This document shows positions 1-61,817 of a stretch of DNA of 64,000 bases, piece after piece (positions within the stretch are counted from its first letter, which is position 1; the number at the start of each line of letters is the position of its first letter). Both the position numbers and the translations under genes were made by a program. Origin of the DNA: Glandiceps talaboti (lineage: Eukaryota; Hemichordata; Enteropneusta; Spengelidae); assembly GCF_964340395.1 (NCBI RefSeq), contig NC_135552.1, positions 19,804,181-19,868,180 on the forward strand. The letters are read 5' to 3'. Under the pieces are notes generated by a model that worked only from the letters and a program-made list of their open reading frames with translations, had not been told where the DNA came from and did no database searches.

Positions 1-47145
<47,145 letters not shown>

Positions 47146-47256
47146 ACATAATCAACACTGCTACACGAGTGTCGGAGATGGTCATGTACATAGTATCACG
47201 AAATCGTCAGTTACGTACACAGTATCGAGGCAATATCACGCGATCTTCAGTTACGT

Positions 47257-47262
47257 AATAAA
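47257..47262 (+). terminator. Candidate poly(A) signal of the MAM/LDLa gene
   Basis: AATAAA about 110 bases after the stop codon. It is the first canonical hexamer seen in the 3' flank; the true cleavage site cannot be seen. Confidence 0.4.
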
Positions 47263-48095
47263 TATCACGAGATCGTCAGTTTACATAATCAATATACGGA
47301 GATTGTCAATTTTTGTAAGGTGTGATCATTTTAAGTGATATTCAGTACCACAGTTTAAATAATGACTAGTGTTAGTCTACAAGATGCAAGTCCACAAGTC
47401 AAACAGAATCTATGACTGTTACAAATGTGACTGAGGTGGCTTTTTGGTACCATAAATCATATATCATAAGGCCAATTTTATATCATATCGAAATTCAGAA
47501 TGAGATCGCCTAGTTGCTACACATGATCCAACATTTTATACGGTAATTGATTTGAATTGAATTGAATTAAAATGAACTTCATTTTGACAGACAGTTTTAA
47601 AAAAAATACATTCTTTTAATCTACAAGTAGAAATATGGGCATATTGCAATATTAAACGCAAGAATAATATACAGTATACCACTAAATTTACAGACTTCGT
47701 CCTTTCAAATTATGTTTCAATATGAAATGTTGGGTATTTAGTTGAAGCATCAGAGAGCCACAGTTCTATCAATAACAAGTATCTATGTTATTGTGTATCT
47801 TATCATAGGAGCTATTAACGTAGAAATTAAATCACAACTCTAAATAGGGGTTGTCATTCACAGAGTAATATTTTTACATTTTGATTGCTGTGATTTTGTC
47901 ATATATATAAAATCTTTGTTGTGTCGTGTAATGTAATGTAATACAATTTAACAGTAATGTTTTTGATTCAGAAATAATGATTAAAAATAATCAGACTTAG
48001 TGTGTTATGATACCGTCAATTGTAATTTCACGATTTCATATTTATACCATGTCAGTCATCACAACACAGATAGTTGTTATTTTCAACCCAAGGAT

Positions 48096-48317
48096 TTATG
48101 TATGTATGTATGTATGTATGTATGTATGTATGTATGTATGTATGTATGTATGTATGTATGTGTGTATGTGTGTGTATGTATGTATGTATGTATGTATGTA
48201 TGTATGAATGTATGTATGTATGTATGTATGTATGTGTGTATGTATGTATGTATGTATGTATGTATGTATGTATTTATGTATGTATGTATGTATGTATGTA
48301 TGTATGTATGTATGTAT
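48096..48317. repeat. (TATG)n microsatellite, 222 bp
   Basis: TATG units with scattered TGTG, AATG and TTTATG variants. It is absent from the corresponding place in the duplicate (about 62960). Confidence 0.97.
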
Positions 48318-49276
48318 CGACGTAAGATTCCGAATGAAATATGGACGTATAGAAGGACCTTGTCATTTTCACATACATGTAGATATTATGGGATGGGGAT
48401 GTCGCATTACTGATATCAGTTCGAATTCATATAAATTCGATTTGTCTCTTTTACATCCCGGTTTTTAAATCGCCATAAACTCTCATCGTAAAAAATTGGG
48501 AAAGGTTATATTATTAAATGTACATTGTATTCCACCTGTGGTATGCATGTCTACCCTCGGTGCCACGGTGTGTGTTGTAACTGGTAAATATAGAGCTACA
48601 CACAAACATATGTATATGAACGTATGTATGTATGTATGTATGTATGTATGTATGTATGTATGGACATTCTTTACATCAATGGAATTGACAGATAATTATA
48701 GTAGGAGCATTGTATGGCGTAGAAAGTAAGATATGTTACTACAGTGTTAATTCCGATCATGATGCTCACAATGTTGCGTGTTTGATATGCTGAAATTGTA
48801 CGTACGTGTGTGAGGAGGGTGTACGTGAATTTATGTGGATTTTGTCTTCCTGTAGTTCAGTAACGGAAACCTGGAGAGTAACTTATTGTTTTGTAGGACA
48901 GCTTTATCCTGGAGATAATGTAAGGTTTCTATATATAAAATTCTTTGTTAGAGTCTAACAAATAAGGAAATATATGATGACAGACGTGGAGACTGATAAA
49001 AAGAAAGTTTTGTAACATGATGTAGGAAGATTAAGACCAACATTTGTTCGGATAGCATACAGGTACTACGTGTTTGGTTCGTGTATCGTGTATTGAATAT
49101 ATATATATTATGTGTGTGACAGGTATTAGACGGCACACAGGAACCATTCTTCCCCCAAAATATGCGTGTTACCATAGAAACGGTCATGTTTTATGCAAAT
49201 TTATGCAAATATTGAATAGCGCCCCCTTCTAAAATCAATCAGTCCTTAAGAACATTCATGCCAAAGTTGGCCAGAT

Positions 49277-49311
49277 TATACTATCACATACATATATATG
49301 TATGTGATAGT

Positions 49312-49410
<99 letters not shown>

Positions 49411-49429
49411 CATATATATATGTATACAC

Positions 49430-49503
<74 letters not shown>
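49277..49503. repeat. 38-bp perfect palindrome followed by a long (TA)n tract
   Basis: 49277-49314 is a perfect palindrome with 19-base arms (TATACTATCACATACATAT and its complement). It runs into TA repeats with TACATATA interruptions to 49503. Palindrome and TA run could form one large hairpin. Confidence 0.95.
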
Positions 49504-49506
<3 letters not shown>

Positions 49507-51492
49507 GCTTGTTATTTTCCGGCTGTGGTATCTCGAAAACTAGGCCTCTTTTCTTGCCTCTGCTCCAGCACTCTGTGTAGATACAATGGTAAGAAGTAAA
49601 GAAGTAAAGAAGTATTGCACTAATATAGATTTTGAAATAATCTTAGCTTTTCTGTGAAAAACGAATATTCCAAATCAGATTTACAAAACAAGAACACAGA
49701 AGTGTTAAAATTAACAAATCGAGATCAAAATGGTACTCAGATATTAATACTCTATTGCTGTTGACCATTCAGATAAAACATGGATGGAGCTGTCAGAATT
49801 ATGACAGTCGCTTATGGCTGCTCATACTGAATGTTTTTGTAACTATAATCAATTTCCATCTATGAAATAAACAAATGTAGGCAGTTTTAGAATCTACGTT
49901 AAAACCAATATAAATTATAATTGTCTGGAATTTGTTTTACGGCTACTTAATATTTACGTTTCTTTTGAGAATTAGTTGCTACTGCCACATACATGTACCG
50001 AGTACGAGGCAATGACGTACAGTATGTGATAATCACTTTCCGCCAATGAGAGTTCACGATCGGGGTAATTGATACATGTAGCAATGGTATCATTCACGTC
50101 AGCAGTGTCGATATCGGCATACCTTTGATATCTCGTACCGAAGTACGTGTGAGGAACTGTTATTCAACGTATTTTAAATTAGAAAAATCTCCTTCCATGC
50201 TCATGTGAACTACTGCTTCCTATTAGCCAATCCGTCTTTATCCCAGAGACTTTTCTTCAATAAATAAACTTATCAGACATCTATCTGCGTCGATAATTTT
50301 TCAGTTTGCTTGCCTCTTTTTACCACTGCTGCCTCCTCGCTGATTCTGTTTTTACTTTCAAGCATAATTCTCTTACTGAGTGTTTGTGTAATCCGCCTGT
50401 TCTTTCCTTCGTTTGGTCGGTGAATCGTAAGTATATATGTTTTCGTTCTGACGGACGGATAGACAAACAGACACACAGACAGACGGACGTATGGACAGAT
50501 GGACGGATGGAGAGAGAGAAGTAAAGTACTTTTAGAAAGTGTTATCATGGGTTTTTTTAAAATAGAAATTGGGTCTTGTATATCTCAAAGTGTATGTCAT
50601 TAATGAAAAGTGTAGCGTGTGGAACATGACCTTAGTTTAGTTGTATCAGAGTTGGAGCATTTGTCAAATACTTCCATGTAACATGAATATAAGGAGTGGT
50701 GTTAGTATTTTATCCAACCAGCCAAAATGTTCACAATACGTACTACTTTGCGGAATGGAAAATTATTCGGAAAATGATAAACTGGAGGAAATTGGTTGAA
50801 GCAGACTAAATCAAGGACTTTGGTTATATCTTGAACCTTTGTCAACACGGGAACTTTGTAATAATAACAAGCTGTTCCAAACCAAACACATATTTCTACA
50901 CGACACAGAGTTTAGAAATGGGGGCGTAGACTTATGTAGTACTTTATACAAAACATCAAACATCGATTGTATGTAAAGTACCATATGTTATTCACACTAA
51001 CTGTGAATAACCTTTAAAAGAAAAGTCATGGACACTTTAGACATCTGCCATTGTGTTTATATAATCATGATGAACACATGTGTTTAATGCGTGCGATTCA
51101 TCCTCCTCATCCCATTTAGAAATCTAAAAGTTAACTTTGTCAAAGGCCGTTCTTATATATTGTAATCCGTGAATTTCCGTTCTCTTCCCTTTTACCTCCT
51201 TTGGCTCCTTGTTTTGTACTTTCGGATATTCCTCCATGTATGTCTGCTGAGCTTCATCTACCCGGTTTGTGTTTGTGCCACTCTCAAACTGATCGACAAA
51301 AACACAAATATGTTGATGAAATAAGATATTGTAAATAGGATCATTACTCAAGATAACCTACGTACAGACACTTGGTATTTTCTTTCTATATCGGGGCATG
51401 GGAAAAAGTATTATCAAATTCTTCTACGTGTTAGACAACATCGCTACTCCTGCTGACATAAATTACTAGTCAATTTAAGTTGAGAACGTTTA

Positions 51493-51574
51493 ATTGGCTA
51501 TACCAATCATGATCTCTACGTGTTTCCGGTCTGACGTCAGGAGTCACATTATGGCTTTACGTCAAACATATAAG
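51493..51574 (+). promoter_or_regulatory. Core promoter of the GDF8/11 gene: paired CCAAT, CRE, TATA
   Basis: ATTGG at 51493-51497 and CCAAT at 51503-51507 form an inverted CCAAT pair. TGACGTCA at 51532-51539 is a perfect CRE. TATAAG at 51569-51574 is a TATA box with the right spacing to start transcription near 51600. This layout also argues that the ATG at 51576 is not the translation start. Confidence 0.6.
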
Positions 51575-51683
51575 AATGAAGACAAGCAGCAGCTCGTGGC
51601 TTTTGTGCTACAACGGTAAAGCGTCACACAGCTGTCCGAGCTTGTCTTATAGTTTGCAAGCTGTTAACCGTGGTCTATACAAC

Positions 51684-54384
51684 ATGACTACAATGCGGAT
51701 CTTCACAGTTCTCTTAATTCAGTGTTTTGCCTTGCCAAATGTACATGCCAACGAACTAAATCTTGAAGAGGGAGGACTTGATGTGTCGCACACCGACCAC
51801 ATCATGGAAAAAAGACAACCGACATTTATGTCTGCAGCTATAGCCAACGAAAACGACGATATGTATGAAACACCTGTACTGCCAACTTCATCTGCTACTC
51901 GGCTCTTCAAAACGTGTAAGAAATGTATCAAAGAAGATGCAAGGAAGACGCGCTTGGAATTCATAAAGGAAAAGATAATGAGAAAGTTAGGTCTGAATCA
52001 TCAACCGCAGGTTAACGCTAGCGCACACTTTATCAAGCTACCCCCATTGAACCAACTACTTGAACATGAACAAGAACAGGCTAACAGATACTATAAAGAA
52101 GGCGACGAACAAGGCGACCAGGGCGCAAACAGGAACGGCCTAGACATCAACACCGAAATAATTATAAGTTTGGCCGAGAAAAGTAAGTTATTGCAGACAA
52201 AGTCGCACTCAACAAAAGGTTTTTTTATTGTTCTGTTGTTCTATAATGTAATACTACACAGTCAAACACCTTACCAAACATAGATTAATTTTTCAACAAT
52301 TAAAGTTCACAAGCATCTTTATTGCCGTTTCATGTATGGAAGTGTAGTCTATGCAACATCATTAGAATTTAAACAAACTTTATTTTTTCCCCTTTGAAAT
52401 CGCCGTGGTTAATGCCGACCTTATTGAGTTTGTATTTTTCAGACAGTCATTGCAACTTTGTATTTCTATAGGTGATATCATTTAACCAAATGTTGACATA
52501 AAATCTCCACTCATGATCTGTTTACCAAACACAACAACCTTTTGTGGAGGTTGGGTTACTTATTAGTGAACGCATGAGAGTGATACACTGTAACTTACTT
52601 GTCTCACAGTTACAGATAAATGTAAAAACTATTTTCAATGATTGTTCCACTAAATGGTATACTCGAAGGGAAAAAATAACGATCGGTTCAATTATAACGA
52701 TATTGCGTAGATGACACTTTCTATACAACCCTGATCTTGGTTGTAATATTTGTAAAAATGAACGACACTAATACCTTAATCAAGTTTATCAAGAGAAATT
52801 GTCTGTATTCATTGAATTTCTTACAGTACCCTACTCGAAAACATCGTCAACAGATAATTTCTACTTCAAGTTCTCTCCCAAAGTACGATACAACGAGGTT
52901 GCGCAAGCTCATTTATGGGTCTACGTTCAGCAACGCAAGGTACTCCAAGACATCACGACCAGGTTAAACCTCTTCCGCTTGAAGTCTCCGGATGAGAGTA
53001 AAGAGAAGAGAGAGCAAATAGAAACTAGAAAAATTGATTTAAGTTCCAACGATGGTGAATGGCATAGTTTCGATATAACACACGTGGTGAAAGACTGGTT
53101 TGCTGATACATGGAGCAATTGGGGAATAGAGGTTGAAGCTTTGGACCACGATGGTAATTCTCTCGTTGTTACAACACCACTGGATGACCAGAATCCTAAG
53201 GTAAGCTATAGAACTCACACGGTGTGAATTGTGTGCTGACAAAGGACAAAACTACTATCTCCAAGGCAACCGGTTTGTATCATTTGTCAACACATGGTAT
53301 GGTCAATTCGTTCATCTTTATACAAGTGACCAGTATATAATATGAACTGTAATGTTGATAATTGAGGTACTGAAGACCGCATCATGTATCTAAGTATTAT
53401 ATGGCTTTAAGTTTTAATGTGTATGGCTTCATGTTTTTTGCCTCTGAATGACCTCCTACGTGTCCTTATTTTCAAAAAAGTTTTTTACCGCTGGAGGGGA
53501 CAATCCCTCCACCCTCCTCCACTGGGAGACAACGTGGTAATACTGTCTCTCCCCTCAGATGTCTTGCGAGATTTCTCAGTAAGAAGGATATGATTTCTCT
53601 AGAGAACTGTATTCTGGATTCTGAAGTCGATTGTCAGTTACTTTTAAAGTAGTGTAGAGGTATCGTACCTACTATAGTGTATACATATATATGAATATTT
53701 ATCTGTGTAAAGCGTTTCGGCGTGGGGGGGGGCTACGAAAATTCTTCTGTTCATGGGGGGGGCATGGCACATTTTGAGATTAAGAAAGGGGAGGGGCTGC
53801 CAAAAAACTTTGACAAAAATATTTTCTCCTCGGACCCCTCCCCCCACCATGCTCGTTAGATATATTTAATCTACGATTAAGTTTTTATAGCATAATGTCA
53901 AAAAATACAAAGTATCATTCTACATATTATTTATTTGTTATTTTCGTATTTTGTTATTCAACGGAACTTAAGTGTTGCTCAAGTCACAAATTAGTTTGTC
54001 TTACAGAGACCATTCTTGGAAATCAGGACACATCGGGAAGGCCGTACCAGAGGCAAGCGCTCAGCAAATATTGATTGTCCCGCGGATTCTAAGATTGAAC
54101 ACTGCTGTCGTCATCCACTGACTGTGAATTTCGGAGAATTGGGGATGGATTTTATTTTGTTACCTGCAGAGTATGAGGCGTATTACTGTACTGGTAAATG
54201 CCAAGGCATGTTGAACAGTGAAAAGATCTCTTCTTACACGTATCTCTTGGAAAAGATGAATATTGACCGATGCTGCAGTCCCAACAAGATGTCAACGTTA
54301 ACATTGCTCTACCGCGATGATGATAGCAATCTGATGATGGTTGCATTACCGGATATGGTAGTAGAAAGTTGCGATTGCTCGTAG
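51684..54384 (+). CDS. TGF-beta ligand of the myostatin/GDF8-GDF11 class: exons 51684-52182, 52827-53200, 54007-54384
   Basis: Three exons give 416 residues. The start at 51684 (or 51693) puts a signal peptide first (MRIFTVLLIQCFALPNVHA); the in-frame ATG 51576 lies next to the TATA box and is rejected. The propeptide has CKKCIKEDARKTRLEFIKEK in exon 1 and AQAHLWVYVQ, WHSFDITHVVKDW and GIEVEALDHDGNSL in exon 2, the hallmarks of the GDF8/11 propeptide. Exon 3 begins just before PFLEIRTH and holds the RTRGKR furin site (mature start 54061) and a 107-residue mature domain with nine cysteines (IDC, HCCRHPLTVNF, YYCTGKC, RCCSPNKM, ESCDCS). The three-exon layout matches vertebrate MSTN/GDF11. Oddity: GMDFILLP replaces the family GWxW tryptophans. 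The family restrains muscle or patterns the axis; the role here is inferred. Confidence 0.95.
53413..53860 (+). repeat. Dispersed repeat, copy 2 (partner at 4440-4951), in GDF8/11 intron 2
   Basis: Same order of landmarks as copy 1: GACCTCCTAC, CTTATTTTCAAAAAA, GGAGGGGAC, GGATTCTGAAGTCGATTG, GGGGGG runs, CAAAAATATTTTCTCCTCGG and a shared end at ATGCTCGTT. It lies in the second GDF8/11 intron, sense. Confidence 0.7.
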
Positions 54385-55039
54385 TGCAATCACAGTAAAT
54401 GGCAATCGATATTATCAAGATGATGACTCCCTACGTTAAATGTTCGCCGCGTAGTATCTCAAATGTTGCTAATAGTATCCTAATTCCACAGAACAGACAC
54501 TAGGGTCGAAGTGGATTATGGATTTTAAATTACTTTTAATAGATTAATACTAAATTTTAAGATTTAATAATACAGATAAAATTTCGACAAGATGCGCAGT
54601 CATAGTTCTATTCGATTAAGATTGACAGTTGACAGTTAATGCCACATTAGCTAATTTTCGTGTCGGTAGTCACGGCGTCACAGTTTCACGAGAATGACCT
54701 CTACCCATATGTACTTTCTGAAAGCACGATTGGTGGATTTCAGTCAGACAGGACATTGATCATGTATTGCCATCATTTATCATTCTAATCATGTCCTCTT
54801 CTTTTCAACTCCTATTGCTTCTTCCAGTGCCACCGGTCATCATTGCGCAATATTGTCATTTCTATACCATTCAGGGGGTAGGGGGTAAAGGGGTAGGGCG
54901 AGATATACGTACGCGTTATGGAATCCACCGTGAATAAAAACAAGGCCAACTGCCAGTGTCTTAGATTTGAAAGTTGGTACATGTAATAAGAAAGACCTAC
55001 CGCCAGTTTTTGTTATGTTTAGTTTTAGTTTTATGATCA

Positions 55040-55045
55040 AATAAA
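55040..55045 (+). terminator. Poly(A) signal of the GDF8/11 gene
   Basis: AATAAA about 655 bases after the stop codon, followed by TGCTTTGAAAATAC and a T-rich stretch. No earlier canonical hexamer was noticed in the 3' UTR. Confidence 0.5.
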
Positions 55046-55184
55046 GATGCTTTGAAAATACATTTTGATCTAAAGGTTGTCTTGAAATAGAGAGAAAGTA
55101 GATGAATTGTTATGTCAATGTCATGGATTTTCTTTAGACTCTGGTCACGGCATGATGTACTTCAGCTATGCAGCCGAAATAACT

Positions 55185-55446
55185 TTCTTCTTCTTCTCCT
55201 CCTCCTCCTCCTCCTCTTCTTCTTCTTCTTCTTCTTCTTCTTCTTCTTCTTCTTCTTCTTCTTCTTCTTCTTCTTCTTCTTCTTCTTCTTCTTCTTCTTC
55301 TTCTTCTTCTTCTTCTTCTTCTTCTCCTCTTCCTCCTCCTCCTCCTCTTCCTCCTCTTCTTCATCTTCTTCTTCTTCTTCTTCTTCTTCTTCTTCTTCTT
55401 CTTCTTCTTCTTCTTCTTCTTCTTCTTCTTCTTCTTCTTCTTCTTC
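55185..55446. repeat. 262-bp (TTC)n polypyrimidine tract
   Basis: Plus strand is only C and T (apart from one A near 55362), mostly TTC triplets with CCT blocks at the start and centre. It starts about 110 bases past the GDF8/11 poly(A) region. GAA/TTC tracts of this length can adopt triplex DNA and stall transcription. Confidence 0.97.
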
Positions 55447-55656
55447 GGCACACAGCTTGTGGTGAGTACGTTCTGTACTACCACTGAGTCAAACATTTTC
55501 ACTACCAGTGGTGGTTGTAGTGTGTTTTGTCACCTTCTTTTCCATCACAGCCGGTTTTCCGTGGGTGGGCAAAATTGCCACCTGCGGAGCCCTCCGGTTT
55601 AGTGACACGACCCGTAAACATGCAATAAGATGCAGCAATATTGAAGGTGCTCCTAC

Positions 55657-56012
55657 ATGGCGTTATATGTTGAAGAGATAGCAAATCTTATAGGCCCTGG
55701 TAACATTATGGCTGCTTCCAGAATGAATAAGGCAGTCATAGTTTTCCTTTCAACTCTTGATGAGGCGGAAACAATTCTTTCAAACAGTTTCGCCACTGAC
55801 GAAGAAATTGTAGCGGTCGAACACATGGTGAAACCAGCAGTGAAACGTATACTATCAAGTGTCCCCCGATTTTTTCCAAACGAAACTATTGAACATGAGC
55901 TATGGAAGTAGGGAAGAATTGTTAGCATTCCAAGGTCAATTCCATTAGGTTGTAAAAATGAAGAATTGAAACACGCAATGTCCTTTAGACGACAAGTGAA
56001 GCATGTATTGTA
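55657..56012 (+). pseudogene. Broken LINE ORF1 (Tx1-like) fragment
   Basis: The frame 55657-55911 reads IGPGNIMAASRMNKAVIVFL, then SSVPRFFPNETIEHELWK and an in-frame TAG. After the stop the same frame continues with GRIVSIPRSIPLGCK and HAMSFRRQVKHVL to 56012. This order (GPxxIxAASRMN, VPPF, GxIVS, IPLGCK, SFRRQV) is one I associate with ORF1 proteins of Tx1-like L1-clade LINEs. It is truncated at both ends and stopped once, so it is a relic. Family name from memory, not searched. Confidence 0.6.
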
Positions 56013-57043
56013 AACTGCTACTTATTGCTACTTACACAGAACAAGTAGTTGTGAACCAGTGGTATAGTTATGAACCGCAAGTTACACAATTGGTAACCGA
56101 GAAAAAAAAATTGCACTGCTTCTGCATATGGAAAAAATAATTTGATGCAGGACTGATAGAAAAACAATTTTGCTGTCACAGTGATGGGAAAAACACACTT
56201 CCTCCCGCCCCCAGAAATCAAATGTTCTCCCCTAAGAGAAAGGTTAGCATCATGACAAGCCAACGTTTTCACGGTTCTCACTTTTTCTCATCTTTTTGTC
56301 CATATCGTTGTTTGGCTAAATTGTTACATCCAATGCCATTGCCACTCAGTTCATAGAGATAGTTGCTACTTGGAGTAAAACTGAAATCACCTTTGTATAA
56401 CGATGTATGTTGTTCTATTTTTCCCATCTTGGTTTGTTCAGATGCCAATTACTTTTTGAAATTTTGTGTTTTTCTGGGACGATTGACTTTTTATTTGTAG
56501 TATTCAAAACTTTCAAAGATTGTGTAGTTAGGCCTGTTCTCCTTCTTGACATTTTGCTCGATTTTCGACTTCGGAACCATGACAATTTCTTAAATGATTA
56601 AGATTCTGTTAATTTTCTTTTACTGATTTGCCTTCTCACTTCGGAGTTAATTTTTTTTCGGTTGAATATTATAATCGAATGAACCTATAACGTGATAAAG
56701 TACAAACTGTCGACGAAGACAGAGCACATGCAAGATTTTTAAAAAAATGCGAGTATACATGTAGTTACATCCTGCGATAACTTGTCTGCCATAGTCGCAC
56801 AGAACCCGAAAACTAACTTTTTTTCGTTTCGTCCCGTGACAGAAATGCAATAACGAGATATGTACACATACTCAGTAGGCGATACCGTGAACGATTTTGA
56901 CCTTCGTTGGACTGTAGAAAACAACATTACAGCAGTCAATGTTGTTGATGCAATTGGTAACATTATTTTCATATGCATAATATAACTTGATCTGGAATTT
57001 AACTTAGATTTCTTTTTGTGGGCCATGATATAAATAAGCACAG

Positions 57044-57087
57044 TATGTATGTATGTATGTATGTATGTATGTATGTATGTATGTATG

Positions 57088-57118
<31 letters not shown>

Positions 57119-57141
57119 TACTATGTATGTATGTATGTATG

Positions 57142-57172
<31 letters not shown>

Positions 57173-57234
57173 TACTATGTATGTATGTATGTATGTATGT
57201 ATGTATGTATGTATGTATGTACGTATGTATGTAC
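57044..57234. repeat. (TATG)n in three blocks
   Basis: Three TATG blocks separated by AATAC at 57117 and 57170, so the array itself was duplicated in units of about 54 bp. Confidence 0.95.
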
Positions 57235-57650
57235 CTTATTACCTTTGAAATTGATTTCTCAAACATTATACCAGTTCTCAAAACTGTTAACTTACGTGTG
57301 ACAGCTCGTGTTTTTCCAACAACCGGGCGTACACACGTGTACACCGTCACGTTATAGCTATGGCCGCATGTATGATTTATGGTAGGTAATTAATCTAAAA
57401 AAACGAAAGTTTGTTGCATCAATAACATTCACTATTGTGAAACTGGCCAGAATATTGAAATAAGATGGTACACTATACTGTCAGCGCTTGGAGTAATTGT
57501 ACAAGGTCAGCGTGAGCAAAATAACTTTAGAAACAAAAACATGGGGAAAAGTGAACGCGTATTTCCAATGGGTCAGTGCATGTAATTGCAGATATGCTAA
57601 ATTAAGATACGAGGTAATCATCATGGTGCCAAACTTATATAATTGACATG

Positions 57651-57664
57651 CCGCTAGGTGGCGG
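57651..57664 (+). promoter_or_regulatory. CTCF-like motif
   Basis: CCGCTAGGTGGCGG fits the core CTCF consensus closely. A second, weaker match CCACCGGGTGGCGA lies at 58148-58161 in the same orientation. CTCF is conserved in bilaterians; binding here is inferred only. Confidence 0.4.
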
Positions 57665-58737
57665 TATAACAGTACAATGATTCAGAACAGTCAGTGTACA
57701 ATGCAATGCACTTTGGCAAAACTGACATGAAACTCTGTAAAAAATATAATAGAATCTCCAAAAATACTCGTTACAATGAAATAGCAACTCGTAAATCATC
57801 AGCTGGAAACTATCACTAAAATTACGAGTACAAAATGTCTCAAACTATGTACAACATGCATCAGTTGACGCGTGTAACGGCTAAACATAGAACACGTGTA
57901 AGAACTGCATGGCGTCGCTAACTTTTGGAGGCAATTCACACGATCAAGCTCTAGTTCAAAATGCTACAATATAAACACTATAAATGATGTGATAATGTAC
58001 CTATGAAAGAAGTAGAGGATACTTAATGTAGGAGAGATGAGAAAACATTCTACGGCAAGAAATAACAAGTATAAAGTTGGTCTCAGATTCAGAATGAGAT
58101 TCACATTGGAGGACAATATGAGGCCAGCCTCATAGTCGAACACCCTGCCACCGGGTGGCGACATACAACCCTCCGTTACAAGCTTGTACTGTACAATACC
58201 TGACACATGTACTATCCACTACCTCTTACTGTCAAGATGCTATCAAACTATTACTATATTTCAAAAAATATTTCAACCCTATGTGGTTGCTTTTTATATT
58301 TTGGTGTTGTCTTGTAAAGCTTGGAAATTATTGTCTGAGAGTGTCTCAACAGTCTCAAAATTAAATTTTAAAAGTAAAACTCCTCCAGGGCTTCTAGGTG
58401 GAGACACCTTCGGACCCCCCCCCGATGAGAGGTGTACATATCCTTCTCAAGCTTTCCACCTACAAATCACTGTCAAGATGCTATTAAACTCTTTTTGGAA
58501 TATATTTACCCTGTGTAGTCAATAATCATATGATAGTTCTATCCCGGGATCTTATAAAGTATTTGCAAGACGGGCAAGCAGTCCAGACTGAGGCATACAT
58601 GTCATGTGAATATGATATATGGGGGGGGGGGCGTCATGTTTTAGAAATAAATGATGGGGGTTAGCTTGTTTTCAGTTTTACAGATAGTGGGGTCAGTGAC
58701 GTTTTGTCGACCCAATAAATGAATTCACCGACCACTT

Positions 58738-61570
<2,833 letters not shown>

Positions 61571-61817
61571 TACGATGCTCATGCCGTTATGTGGTTTTTT
61601 TTTATCCAAGTATAAAGAAAGATGAATTTTGAACTTGAAATCTACCTGTCTATCTGTATATCTGTATCCATCTATATATATATTATATATACTTATTACA
61701 TTTTCGCTACATATATCTATAGCACATTTTGTATTTCTTAGAACATTTATGTCATAAATTATATTTACGTAACTAACACTTACGTGTACATATCGACCTT
61801 GACAATCTCAATTTATC

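Larger units (their letters stand above)
47146..51560. other. Intergenic region between the MAM/LDLa gene and the GDF8/11 gene
   Basis: Holds the 3' UTR of the upstream gene, (TATG)n at 48096-48317 and 48621-48661, a palindrome plus (TA)n at 49277-49503, and a GACAGACGGA-type microsatellite near 50440-50520. Segments up to about 48660 recur in the duplicate after 62330. One weak minus-strand exon candidate (51124-51286) is discussed in the findings. No other gene seen. Confidence 0.7.
56013..58737. other. Intergenic region downstream of the LINE relic
   Basis: Contains (TATG)n at 57044-57234 with two AATAC breaks, CTCF-like motifs at 57651 and 58148, and a partly repeated segment (ACTGTCAAGATGCTAT at about 58229 and 58470). 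No gene recognised. The join to the duplicated segment is near 58738. Confidence 0.65.

Noticed and set aside
50273-50548. 91-residue minus-strand frame with PSVCLSVCLSV-like stretch
   Set aside because: Derived from a GACAGACGGA microsatellite; no splice or family support.
51576-51683. ATG at 51576 as start of the GDF8/11 protein
   Set aside because: It lies two bases after the TATAAG box and gives a 36-residue extension without signal-peptide character; the ATGs at 51684 or 51693 put the signal peptide at the N terminus.
55107-55502. Poly-Ser, poly-Phe and Lys/Arg frames
   Set aside because: Artefacts of the TTC tract.
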